This document shows, one piece after another, positions 50,852-59,052 of a stretch of DNA of 64,000 bases. This DNA comes from Kineosporia babensis. Its GTDB lineage: Bacteria > Actinomycetota > Actinomycetes > Actinomycetales > Kineosporiaceae. How positions within the stretch are numbered: the stretch's first letter is position 1; every line of letters starts with the position of its first letter. Location of the stretch: contig NZ_JAJOMB010000033.1 of assembly GCF_021129305.1 (NCBI RefSeq), forward strand, positions 1 through 64,000, in the 5' to 3' direction. A program made the position numbers and the translations under genes. Below the pieces are notes generated by a model that saw only the letters and a program-made list of their open reading frames with translations, did not search any database and was not told the origin of the DNA.

Positions 50852-52336
50852 ATGATGGTGTCCGTGACGCTGTCCCCCAGAGATCGTCACGATGTCGAGC
50901 CCGAGGTGATGTTCTCGGCCGGACTCCAGACCCCGGCGAGCGAGTTGCGGCACGAGACGCTGCTCGCAGCCGGGGTCCGGGTCAGCGTCGACCTCACCAC
51001 CCCGCACCGATGGCGATCGATCACCGTGGCCTCCTGGAACTGCGCGTCGCAGAGCCTGATCCGGGCCCTGGCCGGTGATCCGGCGGTGGCTGAGATCAAC
51101 GCCCAATGGCAGCCGGGCGGCCCGGTGGCCGAGATGTCGCGGTTGGAGGCCGACCTTTCCGGGGCCGCTCCGTGGCTGCGGGTGGCCCTCGCCGATGCCC
51201 TGGACCGCTGGCTGCATCTGCCGCTGGACCAGTCGCTGGTGGATGCCGAGCGAGGGGTGGCAAGGACTTTCGCTGCGCTGAGCATGCCCGAAGGCAACGT
51301 TCGCACCGAGATGCTGCGGCAGGCCTTGCTGCTCACCCGACGCTCGGCCCGGGGCCTGCACGGTTTTCTGGCCCGGATCGGACTGCACCCGCAGCCGTTG
51401 CCGCTGGAGCTGGCCGACGGGATCGACCGGCTGGTGGCCGGGTACCAGGCTCTGCTCGATCAGCTGAAGGGCGATGACGAGTCGCTTCGCGCAGTGGTCG
51501 AGATGTGGCGGGACATGGGCCGGACGTTCCGCACCCCGGTCCTGCGCACTCATCGGCAGCCGGCTGGGGCGAGAGCAGACCCAGCCGGTGAGGAGCCGGC
51601 AGCGGGCCTCATCGATCCCCGGCAGGTCCCTGCCCGCACCCTGGGTATGCATCCCGACCCGGATCGTCCCGAAATCACGGTCAGGCCGGCCGTTCCGGGC
51701 CGGATGCACAATGTCCGCACGGTAGTGGTGGACGTTCCTCTGTTCGGCAGCCCGGTCACCGATCACGGCCCGGGCGGGCGCATCCTGGCCCGGCTGATCG
51801 ATCGGGAAACCGGCCGGGCGCGCGGCGAAACCCTGCTCACCCTGCACCGGGCCAGTGTGGACGGCCGGCGTCGGACCTCGCTGCGGGGAGTGCTGCGGGT
51901 ACCGCCGGACCAGGAGGCCCTCGATCTGGAAACCGTGCGGGTGAACGTGTTCGACGCCCTGATCGAGCACCAGCCCGCCGTTTCGGACCAAGACCCGGCC
52001 CTGCACAACGTCCGCCGGGCCATCCTGGCGTTGCGGGAGTGGCGTCAGCTGGTGGCCGAGGCCCGGCTGCGCCCAGCCCTGGTCCGGCCCACGCTGCGGG
52101 TGCGCGAGATCGGCCGATTGCTGCTGCCGGCCAACGAGGTCTACGCCACCGCGGCCACCGGGCTGAGCCGGGGCCGGTACGAGCAGCTACTGGATCTGAG
52201 CGAGGACGAGCTGCTTGATCTGCTGCAGGATCCGGAGCTGGCGGCCCGGCAGACCCCGACCATCGGCAACGTGCTGTCCACCCCCTGCGGGTCGAACGAT
52301 CTGCTGGTGGCCGAGCTGGCTGCGGCCTACCTCTGA
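50852..52336 (+). CDS. Unknown protein, second of a two-gene pair
   Basis: I do not recognise this 494-residue protein. The N-terminal 60 residues are strand-rich, about 65-220 are helical, about 275-375 form another strand-rich domain (VRTVVVDVPLFG, GGRILARLIDRETGRARGETLLTLHRA split by loops), and the C-terminus is helical (LALREWRQLVAEARL, ELLDLLQDPEL). No membrane helix, nucleotide loop or metal motif is evident. ATG at 50852 sits after a GGGAG; ATG 50855 and GTG 50858 are alternatives. A perfect hairpin ends the unit. Shared strand and isolation suggest it works with the gene before it. Confidence 0.75.
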   Translation: MMVSVTLSPRDRHDVEPEVMFSAGLQTPASELRHETLLAAGVRVSVDLTTPHRWRSITVASWNCASQSLIRALAGDPAVAEINAQWQPGGPVAEMSRLEADLSGAAPWLRVALADALDRWLHLPLDQSLVDAERGVARTFAALSMPEGNVRTEMLRQALLLTRRSARGLHGFLARIGLHPQPLPLELADGIDRLVAGYQALLDQLKGDDESLRAVVEMWRDMGRTFRTPVLRTHRQPAGARADPAGEEPAAGLIDPRQVPARTLGMHPDPDRPEITVRPAVPGRMHNVRTVVVDVPLFGSPVTDHGPGGRILARLIDRETGRARGETLLTLHRASVDGRRRTSLRGVLRVPPDQEALDLETVRVNVFDALIEHQPAVSDQDPALHNVRRAILALREWRQLVAEARLRPALVRPTLRVREIGRLLLPANEVYATAATGLSRGRYEQLLDLSEDELLDLLQDPELAARQTPTIGNVLSTPCGSNDLLVAELAAAYL

Positions 52337-52353
52337 GGGGCCTCGCTACGGCA

Positions 52354-52382
52354 CCCGATGGAACCGCTGCGGTTCCATCGGG
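52354..52382 (+). terminator. Perfect terminator hairpin
   Basis: CCCGATGGAACCG and its complement at 52370-52382 form 13 bp around a CTG loop. It closes the unknown pair. Confidence 0.9.
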
Positions 52383-52495
52383 TAGCACCCCGCGACCTTT
52401 GAATGACAAGCCGTCCAGGGCACTTTCAGTATTGATCGCAGAAGCCGCGGCGCATCCCCCGTTTGCGCCGGGCTCACGATCAAGGAGCCCTACGA

Positions 52496-53029
52496 ATGCC
52501 CACCCAGCCCAGCGTGCTCGACCGAGCCACGGCCGCGCCCGCACCCACTTCGAGGGTCCGGAAGCGCCGGCCGATCAGCAGCCCCGTCATCGAGCAACCC
52601 GATGTAGAACCGACATTCCACCCCCACCCAGCATTCCGGACGCAACTGCCTCGCGACGTCCGTAGGCTGTTGATCTTCTTGGTACCCCTGAACGCCGGGG
52701 CCGCCGCCGTCTCACTTGCCGTGGTGTGCGGCCGCCTGTCGTGCGAGAACCTGCTCTGCATGGCCACCGTCATGGGCCGCAACCACACCTTGGTGGCAGT
52801 GCTGAGCCTGCTCTACCTGATCGGTTTCACCCTGCTGGTCAGCACCGGCCGTGGCCTGAACATGGTCAGCGCCAGGCAGTTCACCCTGGCCCTGGGCCTC
52901 CTGGTGATCGGCCCGCTGGCAACCGCCGGCGTCCTGGTGACTGGCCTGGGCCTGCTGTGCGTGGCCGCTGCCCTATTCGTCCCTCTCCTGGCCGCCGCGA
53001 GCTACCGCCCGACGACACCCAACCGCTAG
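52496..53029 (+). CDS. Small membrane protein of unknown function
   Basis: This 177-residue protein has a polar N-terminal 60 residues (Pro/Arg-rich, cytosolic) and then three or four membrane helices (LLIFLVPLNAGAAAVSLAV, LVAVLSLLYLIGFTLLV, FTLALGLLVIGPLATAGVLV, GLLCVAAALFVPLLAAAS). A loop between helices 1 and 2 carries two Cys (CGRLSCENLLCM has three). ATG at 52496 has AAGGAG 8 nt upstream. The end overlaps the convergent carboxypeptidase stop by 4 bp. No family is recognised. Confidence 0.75.
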   Translation: MPTQPSVLDRATAAPAPTSRVRKRRPISSPVIEQPDVEPTFHPHPAFRTQLPRDVRRLLIFLVPLNAGAAAVSLAVVCGRLSCENLLCMATVMGRNHTLVAVLSLLYLIGFTLLVSTGRGLNMVSARQFTLALGLLVIGPLATAGVLVTGLGLLCVAAALFVPLLAAASYRPTTPNR

Positions 53030-54195
53030 GAAAGCTGCTCCAGCGCAACCCCGATCGACTCAGCGCCGGTCTTCACGGTGATCTCGCTCGGGGTTTCGCC
53101 GGGGACCAGATCGATCGGCAGACCGAACTGATACTTCAGACCCGACCAGCCGGTCACCGCGACGGTCTCAGCCACCCCGTACTCCGACACCGTTCCATCT
53201 TGATCCGTGACCGAGAGGAGAGGAGTGCCGCGCTTCACCAAAGTCACCCGCCGCAGGGCCTTTCGCGAGGAAACAACCATCTTCTCGCTGGCTTTCAGCG
53301 CATTCGTCAGAATCAGCGGACCGGGCGCGCCGAGCATCACCCCGTAAATGGTGTGCGTCTCGCCGCGCACCTCGTCCTCGGCGGCCCAGAGCAGACAGCC
53401 CCCGGCGGCCTTCGTGGATCCGGTCTTGATCCCGATCACCCCATTGCGCCCGAGCAGTCGGTTGGTGGTGTTCAACGTGTTCATCGGGATCTTGGCGCTG
53501 GGCATGGCCACGATCTCGGCGAAAGTCGGATCCTTCATCGCCGCCACCGCCAGGTCGAGCAGATCGATGGCGCTGCTGCGGGAGTACCTGCTCAATCCCG
53601 AGGTGTCGGCGAAAGAGGTCGAGGTGAGGCCCAGTTCGGCCGCTTTGGAATTCATCCGTTCGACGAACCGCTGCGGCGAACCGGCACTCCAGCGTCCGAG
53701 AATATCGGCCATGTTGTTGCCCGAGCGGATCAGCACCGCTTCCAGGGCCTCGCGCTGGGTGATCTTCAGGCCGGCCTTGACCTTGACCAGCGATTCCCCT
53801 CCGGCCTTGCGGCGGGGGTAGGACGCGGCCTCGGCCTTGGTCACGGTGATGATCGGGCCTTCCTCACCGGCTTCGAGCGGATGGTCGCTCAGAATGGTGT
53901 ACGCCGTCATCACTTTCGTTACGCTGGCAATGGGTACGGACTTAACGCCGCTGTCCTTGTTGCCCATCGTGCCTACCCCAGGCACGGCGATACGCGCGCG
54001 GCCTTTGGTCGGCCAGTCCACCTTGGGCGCTCCCCCGGACACCGCGTTCCGGAGGGGCACCAACCAACGGACGCTGTCGGCCGTTTGGTTGGGGACGTCG
54101 GCTCGCGCCGGGGTAGCGGGTGAGCTCAGAGCAAGAACAACCCCCAAGCAGAGGACGCTCACCGCGGGTTTTCGGGCAAAAGGCAGCACCGGCAT
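53026..54195 (-). CDS. D-alanyl-D-alanine carboxypeptidase (peptidase S11)
   Basis: This 389-residue exported enzyme trims the terminal D-Ala from peptidoglycan stem peptides. A signal peptide spans about 1-33 (ends at ARADVPN). All three serine-penicillin-binding motifs are present: SVTK (in IASVTKVMT, about 91-94), SGN (LIRSGNNMAD) and KTG (GIKTGSTKAAGG). The C-terminus lacks a clear membrane anchor, so the mature protein may be secreted or loosely held. ATG at 54195 is used. It is the single gene of its unit. Confidence 0.93.
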   Translation of the reverse strand: MPVLPFARKPAVSVLCLGVVLALSSPATPARADVPNQTADSVRWLVPLRNAVSGGAPKVDWPTKGRARIAVPGVGTMGNKDSGVKSVPIASVTKVMTAYTILSDHPLEAGEEGPIITVTKAEAASYPRRKAGGESLVKVKAGLKITQREALEAVLIRSGNNMADILGRWSAGSPQRFVERMNSKAAELGLTSTSFADTSGLSRYSRSSAIDLLDLAVAAMKDPTFAEIVAMPSAKIPMNTLNTTNRLLGRNGVIGIKTGSTKAAGGCLLWAAEDEVRGETHTIYGVMLGAPGPLILTNALKASEKMVVSSRKALRRVTLVKRGTPLLSVTDQDGTVSEYGVAETVAVTGWSGLKYQFGLPIDLVPGETPSEITVKTGAESIGVALEQLS

Positions 54196-54351
54196 GAGTT
54201 GGCTCCCGAGGAGGTAGGTCGCACGGGAGCCGCATCTACTGGAGCATCCCTTTACCGTGAGTGGATGCTAGCGACACGTTGAGCAATCAAAGGGGAACTT
54301 GAGCCTGGTGATACCGGCGCGTCGAGCGCTCAGGCGCCCACAACGTCCCTA

Positions 54352-54514
54352 GGGCCCGTCCTGTGGATCATGGCCGTAGCGAGGAGGTGCCCGGGGCGCT
54401 GGCTGGGCGTGGCCGGTGGGGCCCCTCGCAATGGTTTTGCGTGGGGCCACGCCGGACGCGGTCAGACGGCGTTCCGGGCGCCCCGCAGTAGGCAAAGATC
54501 CACAGGCCAGGCCC
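54352..54514 (+). mobile_element. Miniature inverted-repeat element, copy B
   Basis: This second 163-bp copy matches copy A at all but 8 positions; about 100 central bases are identical. Terminal repeats agree at 16 of 19. It is flanked by TA on both sides (54350-54351 and 54515-54516), giving a TA duplication inside a CTAG site. It ends 3 bp from the TAA stop of the dinB-like gene, mirroring copy A's place at a lacI stop. Confidence 0.85.
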
Positions 54515-54517
54515 TAG

Positions 54518-55078
54518 TTACTCCCCGACCGACCCGTCGATCGACTCGCGGATCAGATCGGCGTGCCCGTTGTGCCGCGCGTACTCCTCCAGCAGGTGCG
54601 TGAGAATCCAGCGCAGGTTGGGGGTGTTGCCGTCCGCGAAACTGAACTTGGCCAGAGCACCCAGCCCGGCCTCGGCCATCACCGTGGCGGTGGCCGCCCG
54701 CGAGCGCTCGAGCGACGCGTGCCAGAGGGCGAGCAGTTCCTCCGGTGTGTCCTGGGCCGCCGAATGCCACTCCCAGTCGGGATCGGCGCCCCAGTCCACC
54801 GTGTCCCAGGGCGCCGGGCGGTCGGCCCCGAGCTGACGGATGTGCAGCCAGATGTCTTCCACGTAGGCGAGGTGCTTGATCATGCCGCCCAGGGTCATCG
54901 CCGAAGGCGGCAGGACCGTTGCCAGTCCTGCCGCGTCCAGCCCTTCGACCTTCCAGGCGAAGGTGGCGCGTTGGTACTCCAGGAATCCCAGCAGAGTCTC
55001 CGCCTCGCTGCCGGCGAACGGCGGCTCCGGACGACCCTGCTCGTCGATCATCGGCTCTTCCAACGCGCCTTCGCTCAT
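54518..55078 (-). CDS. DinB/DUF664 family protein
   Basis: This 186-residue four-helix-bundle protein belongs to the DinB superfamily (DUF664). Metal ligands are His in GGMIKHLAYVEDIW (about 68) and the two His of YARHNGHADLIRE (about 168-172). Such proteins include mycothiol-dependent transferases, a thiol common in actinobacteria; the exact reaction is unknown. ATG at 55078 overlaps the htpG stop by 4 bp, so both are cotranscribed. Confidence 0.88.
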   Translation of the reverse strand: MSEGALEEPMIDEQGRPEPPFAGSEAETLLGFLEYQRATFAWKVEGLDAAGLATVLPPSAMTLGGMIKHLAYVEDIWLHIRQLGADRPAPWDTVDWGADPDWEWHSAAQDTPEELLALWHASLERSRAATATVMAEAGLGALAKFSFADGNTPNLRWILTHLLEEYARHNGHADLIRESIDGSVGE

Positions 55079-56994
55079 TTACCCAGCGTCTCCCCGAGCT
55101 GAGCGGCCATCAGCTGCACGAACCGCGCGGTGTCGTCCGGCTGCGTCCCCTCGGCGAGCAGCGCCATCCCGTGCACCAGTTCGGCCGTCTCGGCCAGCCG
55201 CGGGTCCTCCGGACGGCTCTGGTGCGCCGCCCGCAGACCGGAGACCAGGGCGTGCCCGGGATTGAGCTCGAGGATCCGGCGTTCCTGCGGAATCGGCTGG
55301 CCCATCGCCTTGTACAGGTTGACCAGGGTGGGCGTGGCGTCGTTCTGGTCGCTCACCACGCAGGCCGGCGAGGTGGTCAGCCGGTTGGACAGCCGGACCT
55401 CCTTGACCTCCTTGGTCAGCACCTCGCCCATCCAGGTCAGCAGGCCGGCGAACTCCTCCTTCTGCTTCGCCTTGTCCTCGTCCGCCTCGTCCGAGGTCAG
55501 GTCGATGTCGCCCTTGGCGATCGACTGGAACTGCTTGCCCTCGAACTCGGGCATGCCGTCCACCCAGACCTCGTCGATCGGGTCGGTGAGCAGCAGCACC
55601 TCCAGCTCCTTGGCCCGGAACGCCTCCATGTAGGGCGAGCTCTCCAGGGCGGGGCGGGAGTCACCGGTGAGGTAGTAGATCTTGTCCTGGCCCTCGGGCA
55701 TCCGCTCGACGTAGTCGCGCAGGCTGGTGCGCTGCTCGGCGTCGTGGGTGGACTCGAACGAGCAGATCGCCAGGATCGCGTCGCGGTTGGCGAAGTCCTG
55801 CAGCAGGCCCTCCTTCACCACCCGGCCGAACTCGCCCCAGAACTTGGTGTACTTCTCCGGCTCGTTCGCGGCCAGACCCTTGATCGCCTGCAGCACCCGC
55901 TTGGTCAGGCGCTTGCGCATCGACTCGATCTGGCGGTCCTGCTGCAGGATCTCGCGGGAGACGTTGAGTGCCAGGTCCTGGGAGTCGACCACGCCCTTGA
56001 CGAAGCGCAGGTACGACGGGATCAGCTCTTCCGCGTCGTCCATCACGAAGACCCGGTTCACGTACAGCTGCACGCCGTGCTTGGCGTCCGGGCTGAACAG
56101 GTTGGCGCCGGCCCGCTCGGGCAGGAACAGCAGGGCCTGGTACTGCAGGGTGCCCTCGATGTTCAGCCGGATCGTCTCCAGCGGGTCGTTCCAGTCCCGG
56201 CTGATCCGCTTGTAGAGCTCGGCGTACTCCTCGTCGGTCACCTCGCCGGCCGGGCGGGTCCACAGGGCCTTGCGGGAGTTGACGGTCTCGTCGGCCGGTT
56301 CTTCGGCCTCCTCGCCCTCCCCGGCCACCTGGAGCGAGGCCATCCGGATCGGCCAGGTGATGAAGTCCGAGTAACGGGTGACGATCTCGCGCACCTTGCG
56401 CGGGTCGGTGTAGTCGAACAGCCGGTCTTCCGGGTCGGCGGGCTTGAGGTGCAGGGTGATCGAGGTGCCCTGCGGGGCGTCCTCGACCGGCTGCAGCGTG
56501 TAGGTGCCCTCGCCCGCGGACTCCCAGCGAGTGGCCTCGGCCTGACCGGCCCGGCGGGTGACGAGCACCACCCGCTCGGCGACCATGAAGCTGGAGTAGA
56601 AGCCGACGCCGAATCGGCCGATCAGCTCCTCGGTCTTGGCCTCCTCCTCCTGCTGGGCCTCCTTCATCTGCCGCATGAACTCGGCGGTGCCGGAGTTGGC
56701 GATCTTGCCGATCAGGTCCACGACCTCGTCCCGGGTCATCCCGATGCCGTTGTCGCTGATCGTCAGGGTGCGGGCGGAGTCGTCCAGCTCGATCCGGATG
56801 TGCAGGTCGGAGGTGTCCACGTCGAGCGTGTCGTCGTTGAACCGCTCCAGCCGGAGCTTGTCCAGGGCATCGGAGGCGTTGGAGATCAGCTCGCGCAGGA
56901 AGAGGTCCTTGTCCGAGTAGATCGAGTTGATCATCAGCTGCAGCAGCTGACGGGTCTCGACCTGGAACTCGTAGCTCTCGGCCTGGGTCGTCAT
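55075..56994 (-). CDS. htpG: Molecular chaperone HtpG (Hsp90)
   Basis: This 639-residue cytosolic Hsp90 homolog is full length. N-terminal ATPase marks are ELISNASDALDKLR (about 34), DNGIGMTRDEV (about 80) and GRFGVGFYSSFMVA (about 125). Middle and C-terminal domains follow in normal order (TLQPVEDAPQGTSITLHL, ERAGANLFSPDAKHGVQLYVNRVFV in two parts). It starts at ATG 56994. I see neither a CIRCE nor a HAIR heat-shock operator just upstream. It leads a two-gene operon with the DinB-like gene. Confidence 0.96.
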   Translation of the reverse strand: MTTQAESYEFQVETRQLLQLMINSIYSDKDLFLRELISNASDALDKLRLERFNDDTLDVDTSDLHIRIELDDSARTLTISDNGIGMTRDEVVDLIGKIANSGTAEFMRQMKEAQQEEEAKTEELIGRFGVGFYSSFMVAERVVLVTRRAGQAEATRWESAGEGTYTLQPVEDAPQGTSITLHLKPADPEDRLFDYTDPRKVREIVTRYSDFITWPIRMASLQVAGEGEEAEEPADETVNSRKALWTRPAGEVTDEEYAELYKRISRDWNDPLETIRLNIEGTLQYQALLFLPERAGANLFSPDAKHGVQLYVNRVFVMDDAEELIPSYLRFVKGVVDSQDLALNVSREILQQDRQIESMRKRLTKRVLQAIKGLAANEPEKYTKFWGEFGRVVKEGLLQDFANRDAILAICSFESTHDAEQRTSLRDYVERMPEGQDKIYYLTGDSRPALESSPYMEAFRAKELEVLLLTDPIDEVWVDGMPEFEGKQFQSIAKGDIDLTSDEADEDKAKQKEEFAGLLTWMGEVLTKEVKEVRLSNRLTTSPACVVSDQNDATPTLVNLYKAMGQPIPQERRILELNPGHALVSGLRAAHQSRPEDPRLAETAELVHGMALLAEGTQPDDTARFVQLMAAQLGETLGK

Positions 56995-57163
56995 GGCACC
57001 TTTCCGATGTTCTTGGACGTTCTGTTCTTCGCACTGCCGGAGAAAAGATTAGTCCGCCCGGCGGCCTGCCCGCCTCACCTTCTGCGGTCCCCGCTCCCCG
57101 GGTGTGCTTGGGTTGGGCCCGGCAGATCCAAGCACCCTCCGCCCTCAGCGAAAGGATGGCCCA

Positions 57164-57934
57164 GTGGCCGTACCGGAGTCCCTGTCTGACCGCCCCGTGA
57201 TCGTGCTGTCCCCGCACCTGGGCGACGCGGCGCTGGGCTGCGGCTACCTGTTGTCCCAGCTCGCGCGGTCCACCCCGGTCACGGTGATGACGCTGTTCAC
57301 GCACAGCCGGGACGACAGCCCGACCCGGCCGGCCCGCTCGTTCCTGGACAAGCGCAACGCCCGCCGGGCCCCCGCCCTGTACGCGCAGCGCCGCGCCGAG
57401 GACTCGCTGGCCCTGCGCTCGATCGAGGTCACCCCCGTGCACTTCGGGCTGCACGACGCGTTGTTCCGCCGCCGCACCGACCGCAATCTGCCGAAGGTGG
57501 TGCGCAACGTGCTGCCCGAGCTGAGCGTGGTCTACCCGACCTACCGCTGGCACATCGTCAGCGGTGTGCTCTCCCCGCTGGACTTCCCGCTGGTGGACGA
57601 GCTGGTGCAGCGCGTGCTGCTGGCCACCACCGAGGACGACGTGATCCTGGCCCCGCTGGGGCTGAGCGGCAACGTCGACCGGGTGCTGACCCATCAGGTC
57701 GGCCTGGCGCTGGCCCGTTCGGACCGGCACGTCGGCTTCTACGCCGACCAGCCGGACGCGCAGAACATGGAGACCGAGGTGCCCACACCCGAGGGCACCG
57801 AGCGGCTGAAGTTCGACGTGGACCAGACCGCCAAGGCGCAGTTCCTGGAGCGCTACAGCACCCATGTGCGTTCCGAGCTGGGCAAGCGCATCCCGGTGCT
57901 GGACGAGACGGTGTTCCTGCCGGCCTCCCTTTAA
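57164..57934 (+). CDS. PIG-L family deacetylase-like protein, catalytic residues altered
   Basis: This 256-residue protein has the PIG-L/LmbE fold: VIVLSPHLGDAALGCG at the start, ARRAEDSLALR region, and APLGLSGNVDRVLTHQ near residue 170. In active members the first motif is PHxDD and the second is HVDH. Here the base Asp is Gly, and both His of the second motif are Asn and Arg, so zinc binding and catalysis are doubtful. GTG at 57164 has AAAGGA 7 nt upstream. It converges on the glycan operon and may have kept only a binding role in glycan assembly. Confidence 0.82.
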   Translation: MAVPESLSDRPVIVLSPHLGDAALGCGYLLSQLARSTPVTVMTLFTHSRDDSPTRPARSFLDKRNARRAPALYAQRRAEDSLALRSIEVTPVHFGLHDALFRRRTDRNLPKVVRNVLPELSVVYPTYRWHIVSGVLSPLDFPLVDELVQRVLLATTEDDVILAPLGLSGNVDRVLTHQVGLALARSDRHVGFYADQPDAQNMETEVPTPEGTERLKFDVDQTAKAQFLERYSTHVRSELGKRIPVLDETVFLPASL

Positions 57935-57963
57935 TTGGGGACGTTGTGCGCGCCGACCGCGGT

Positions 57964-59052
57964 TCAGGCCAGTAGGGCGCGGATCAGGCAGAGGTAGCCG
58001 GCCTGGTTGCCCTGGTTGAAGTGATCGGCCCAGTCCGCGGCCCGGCGACCCTCTTCGGAGCGCCGTACCGGGTCGCGGGCGTAGCCGGCGATCGCCCCGG
58101 CCAGGGCGGCCACGTCGAAACTGGGCACGCTGACGTGGCAGCCCGGCGGCATCCAGGACAGCTGGGGCAGGTCGAAATGCACCACCGGACGGCCGTGGCT
58201 CAGCGCCTCCAGCGCGCTCAGGCTGAAACTCTCGGCCCGCGAGGGCACCACCACCAGGGCGGCCCGGCCCAGCAGACCCGAGCGACCGGCCGCGTCGACC
58301 CGGCCGATCCAGCGCACCGGCGCTCCGCTGGCGGTGATCAGCTCGGTGAGCGTCTGCTCCTCGGGCTTCGGCCCGCTGCCCGCGATGATCAGGGGTGGCA
58401 GGCCTTCCGGATGCTTCCGGTAGGCCTCCAGCAGAAGGTCCAGACCCTTCATCGCCACGTCGATCCGGCCCAGGAACACCGCGCAGTCACCGTCTTTGGC
58501 GTCGGCGGCGGCAGCCGAGGGCATCGGTACCCAGTTGGCGATCACATGCACCCGGGTCCGGGGTGTGCACTCCCGCACCACCGCGGCGTCGTGCTCGTTC
58601 AGGGTCACGATGTCGCGATAGTGACGCAGCAGCCGGCGTTCCAGCCGGAGCGGGAAGTCGACCCGGTAGCGGGTGGCCATCACCCGGGCCGAGAGCGACT
58701 GGGCCAGGCCGATCACCGGGCGGCGGGTGACCAGCGGCACCAGGTTGGACGAGAACGGCGGGCTGAAACTCTCCAGCCACAGCCCGTACGACAGGAACAG
58801 CGCCAGAAAGGGCAGCGCCAGTCCCCACAGCACCTGGCTGCCCCGGGCACCGGCCGCCAGCACCGGCAGGTACAGGTAAGTGACGGCGCCGATCTGCCGT
58901 CGGCCCAGACGATGCCCCGCGGTGACCACCAGCACGTCGTAGTGCGGGGCCAGCACATCGGTGATCTGCCGGACCACGACCGGGCCTCCCCCGGCGTAGT
59001 ACGGATTCGCCTCGTCGTCGTAGATCGAGATGATCACCCGCCGGCTCTTCAT
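57964..59052 (-). CDS. Glycosyltransferase family 4 (a)
   Basis: This 362-residue GT-B enzyme transfers a sugar from a nucleotide donor onto a growing glycan. The C-terminal domain shows the GT4 pattern: VFLGRIDVAMKGLDLLLEAY (about 200), IIAGSGP, and the donor-binding EX7E stretch SRAESFSLSALEAL (about 283-296). ATG at 59052 has AAAGGGG upstream and overlaps the next gene's stop (ATGA). It is the last gene of the minus-strand operon. Confidence 0.9.
   Translation of the reverse strand: MKSRRVIISIYDDEANPYYAGGGPVVVRQITDVLAPHYDVLVVTAGHRLGRRQIGAVTYLYLPVLAAGARGSQVLWGLALPFLALFLSYGLWLESFSPPFSSNLVPLVTRRPVIGLAQSLSARVMATRYRVDFPLRLERRLLRHYRDIVTLNEHDAAVVRECTPRTRVHVIANWVPMPSAAAADAKDGDCAVFLGRIDVAMKGLDLLLEAYRKHPEGLPPLIIAGSGPKPEEQTLTELITASGAPVRWIGRVDAAGRSGLLGRAALVVVPSRAESFSLSALEALSHGRPVVHFDLPQLSWMPPGCHVSVPSFDVAALAGAIAGYARDPVRRSEEGRRAADWADHFNQGNQAGYLCLIRALLA

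Noticed and set aside
57001-57163. CIRCE or HAIR heat-shock operator before htpG
   Set aside because: I looked for both inverted-repeat consensus sites in the gap and found neither.
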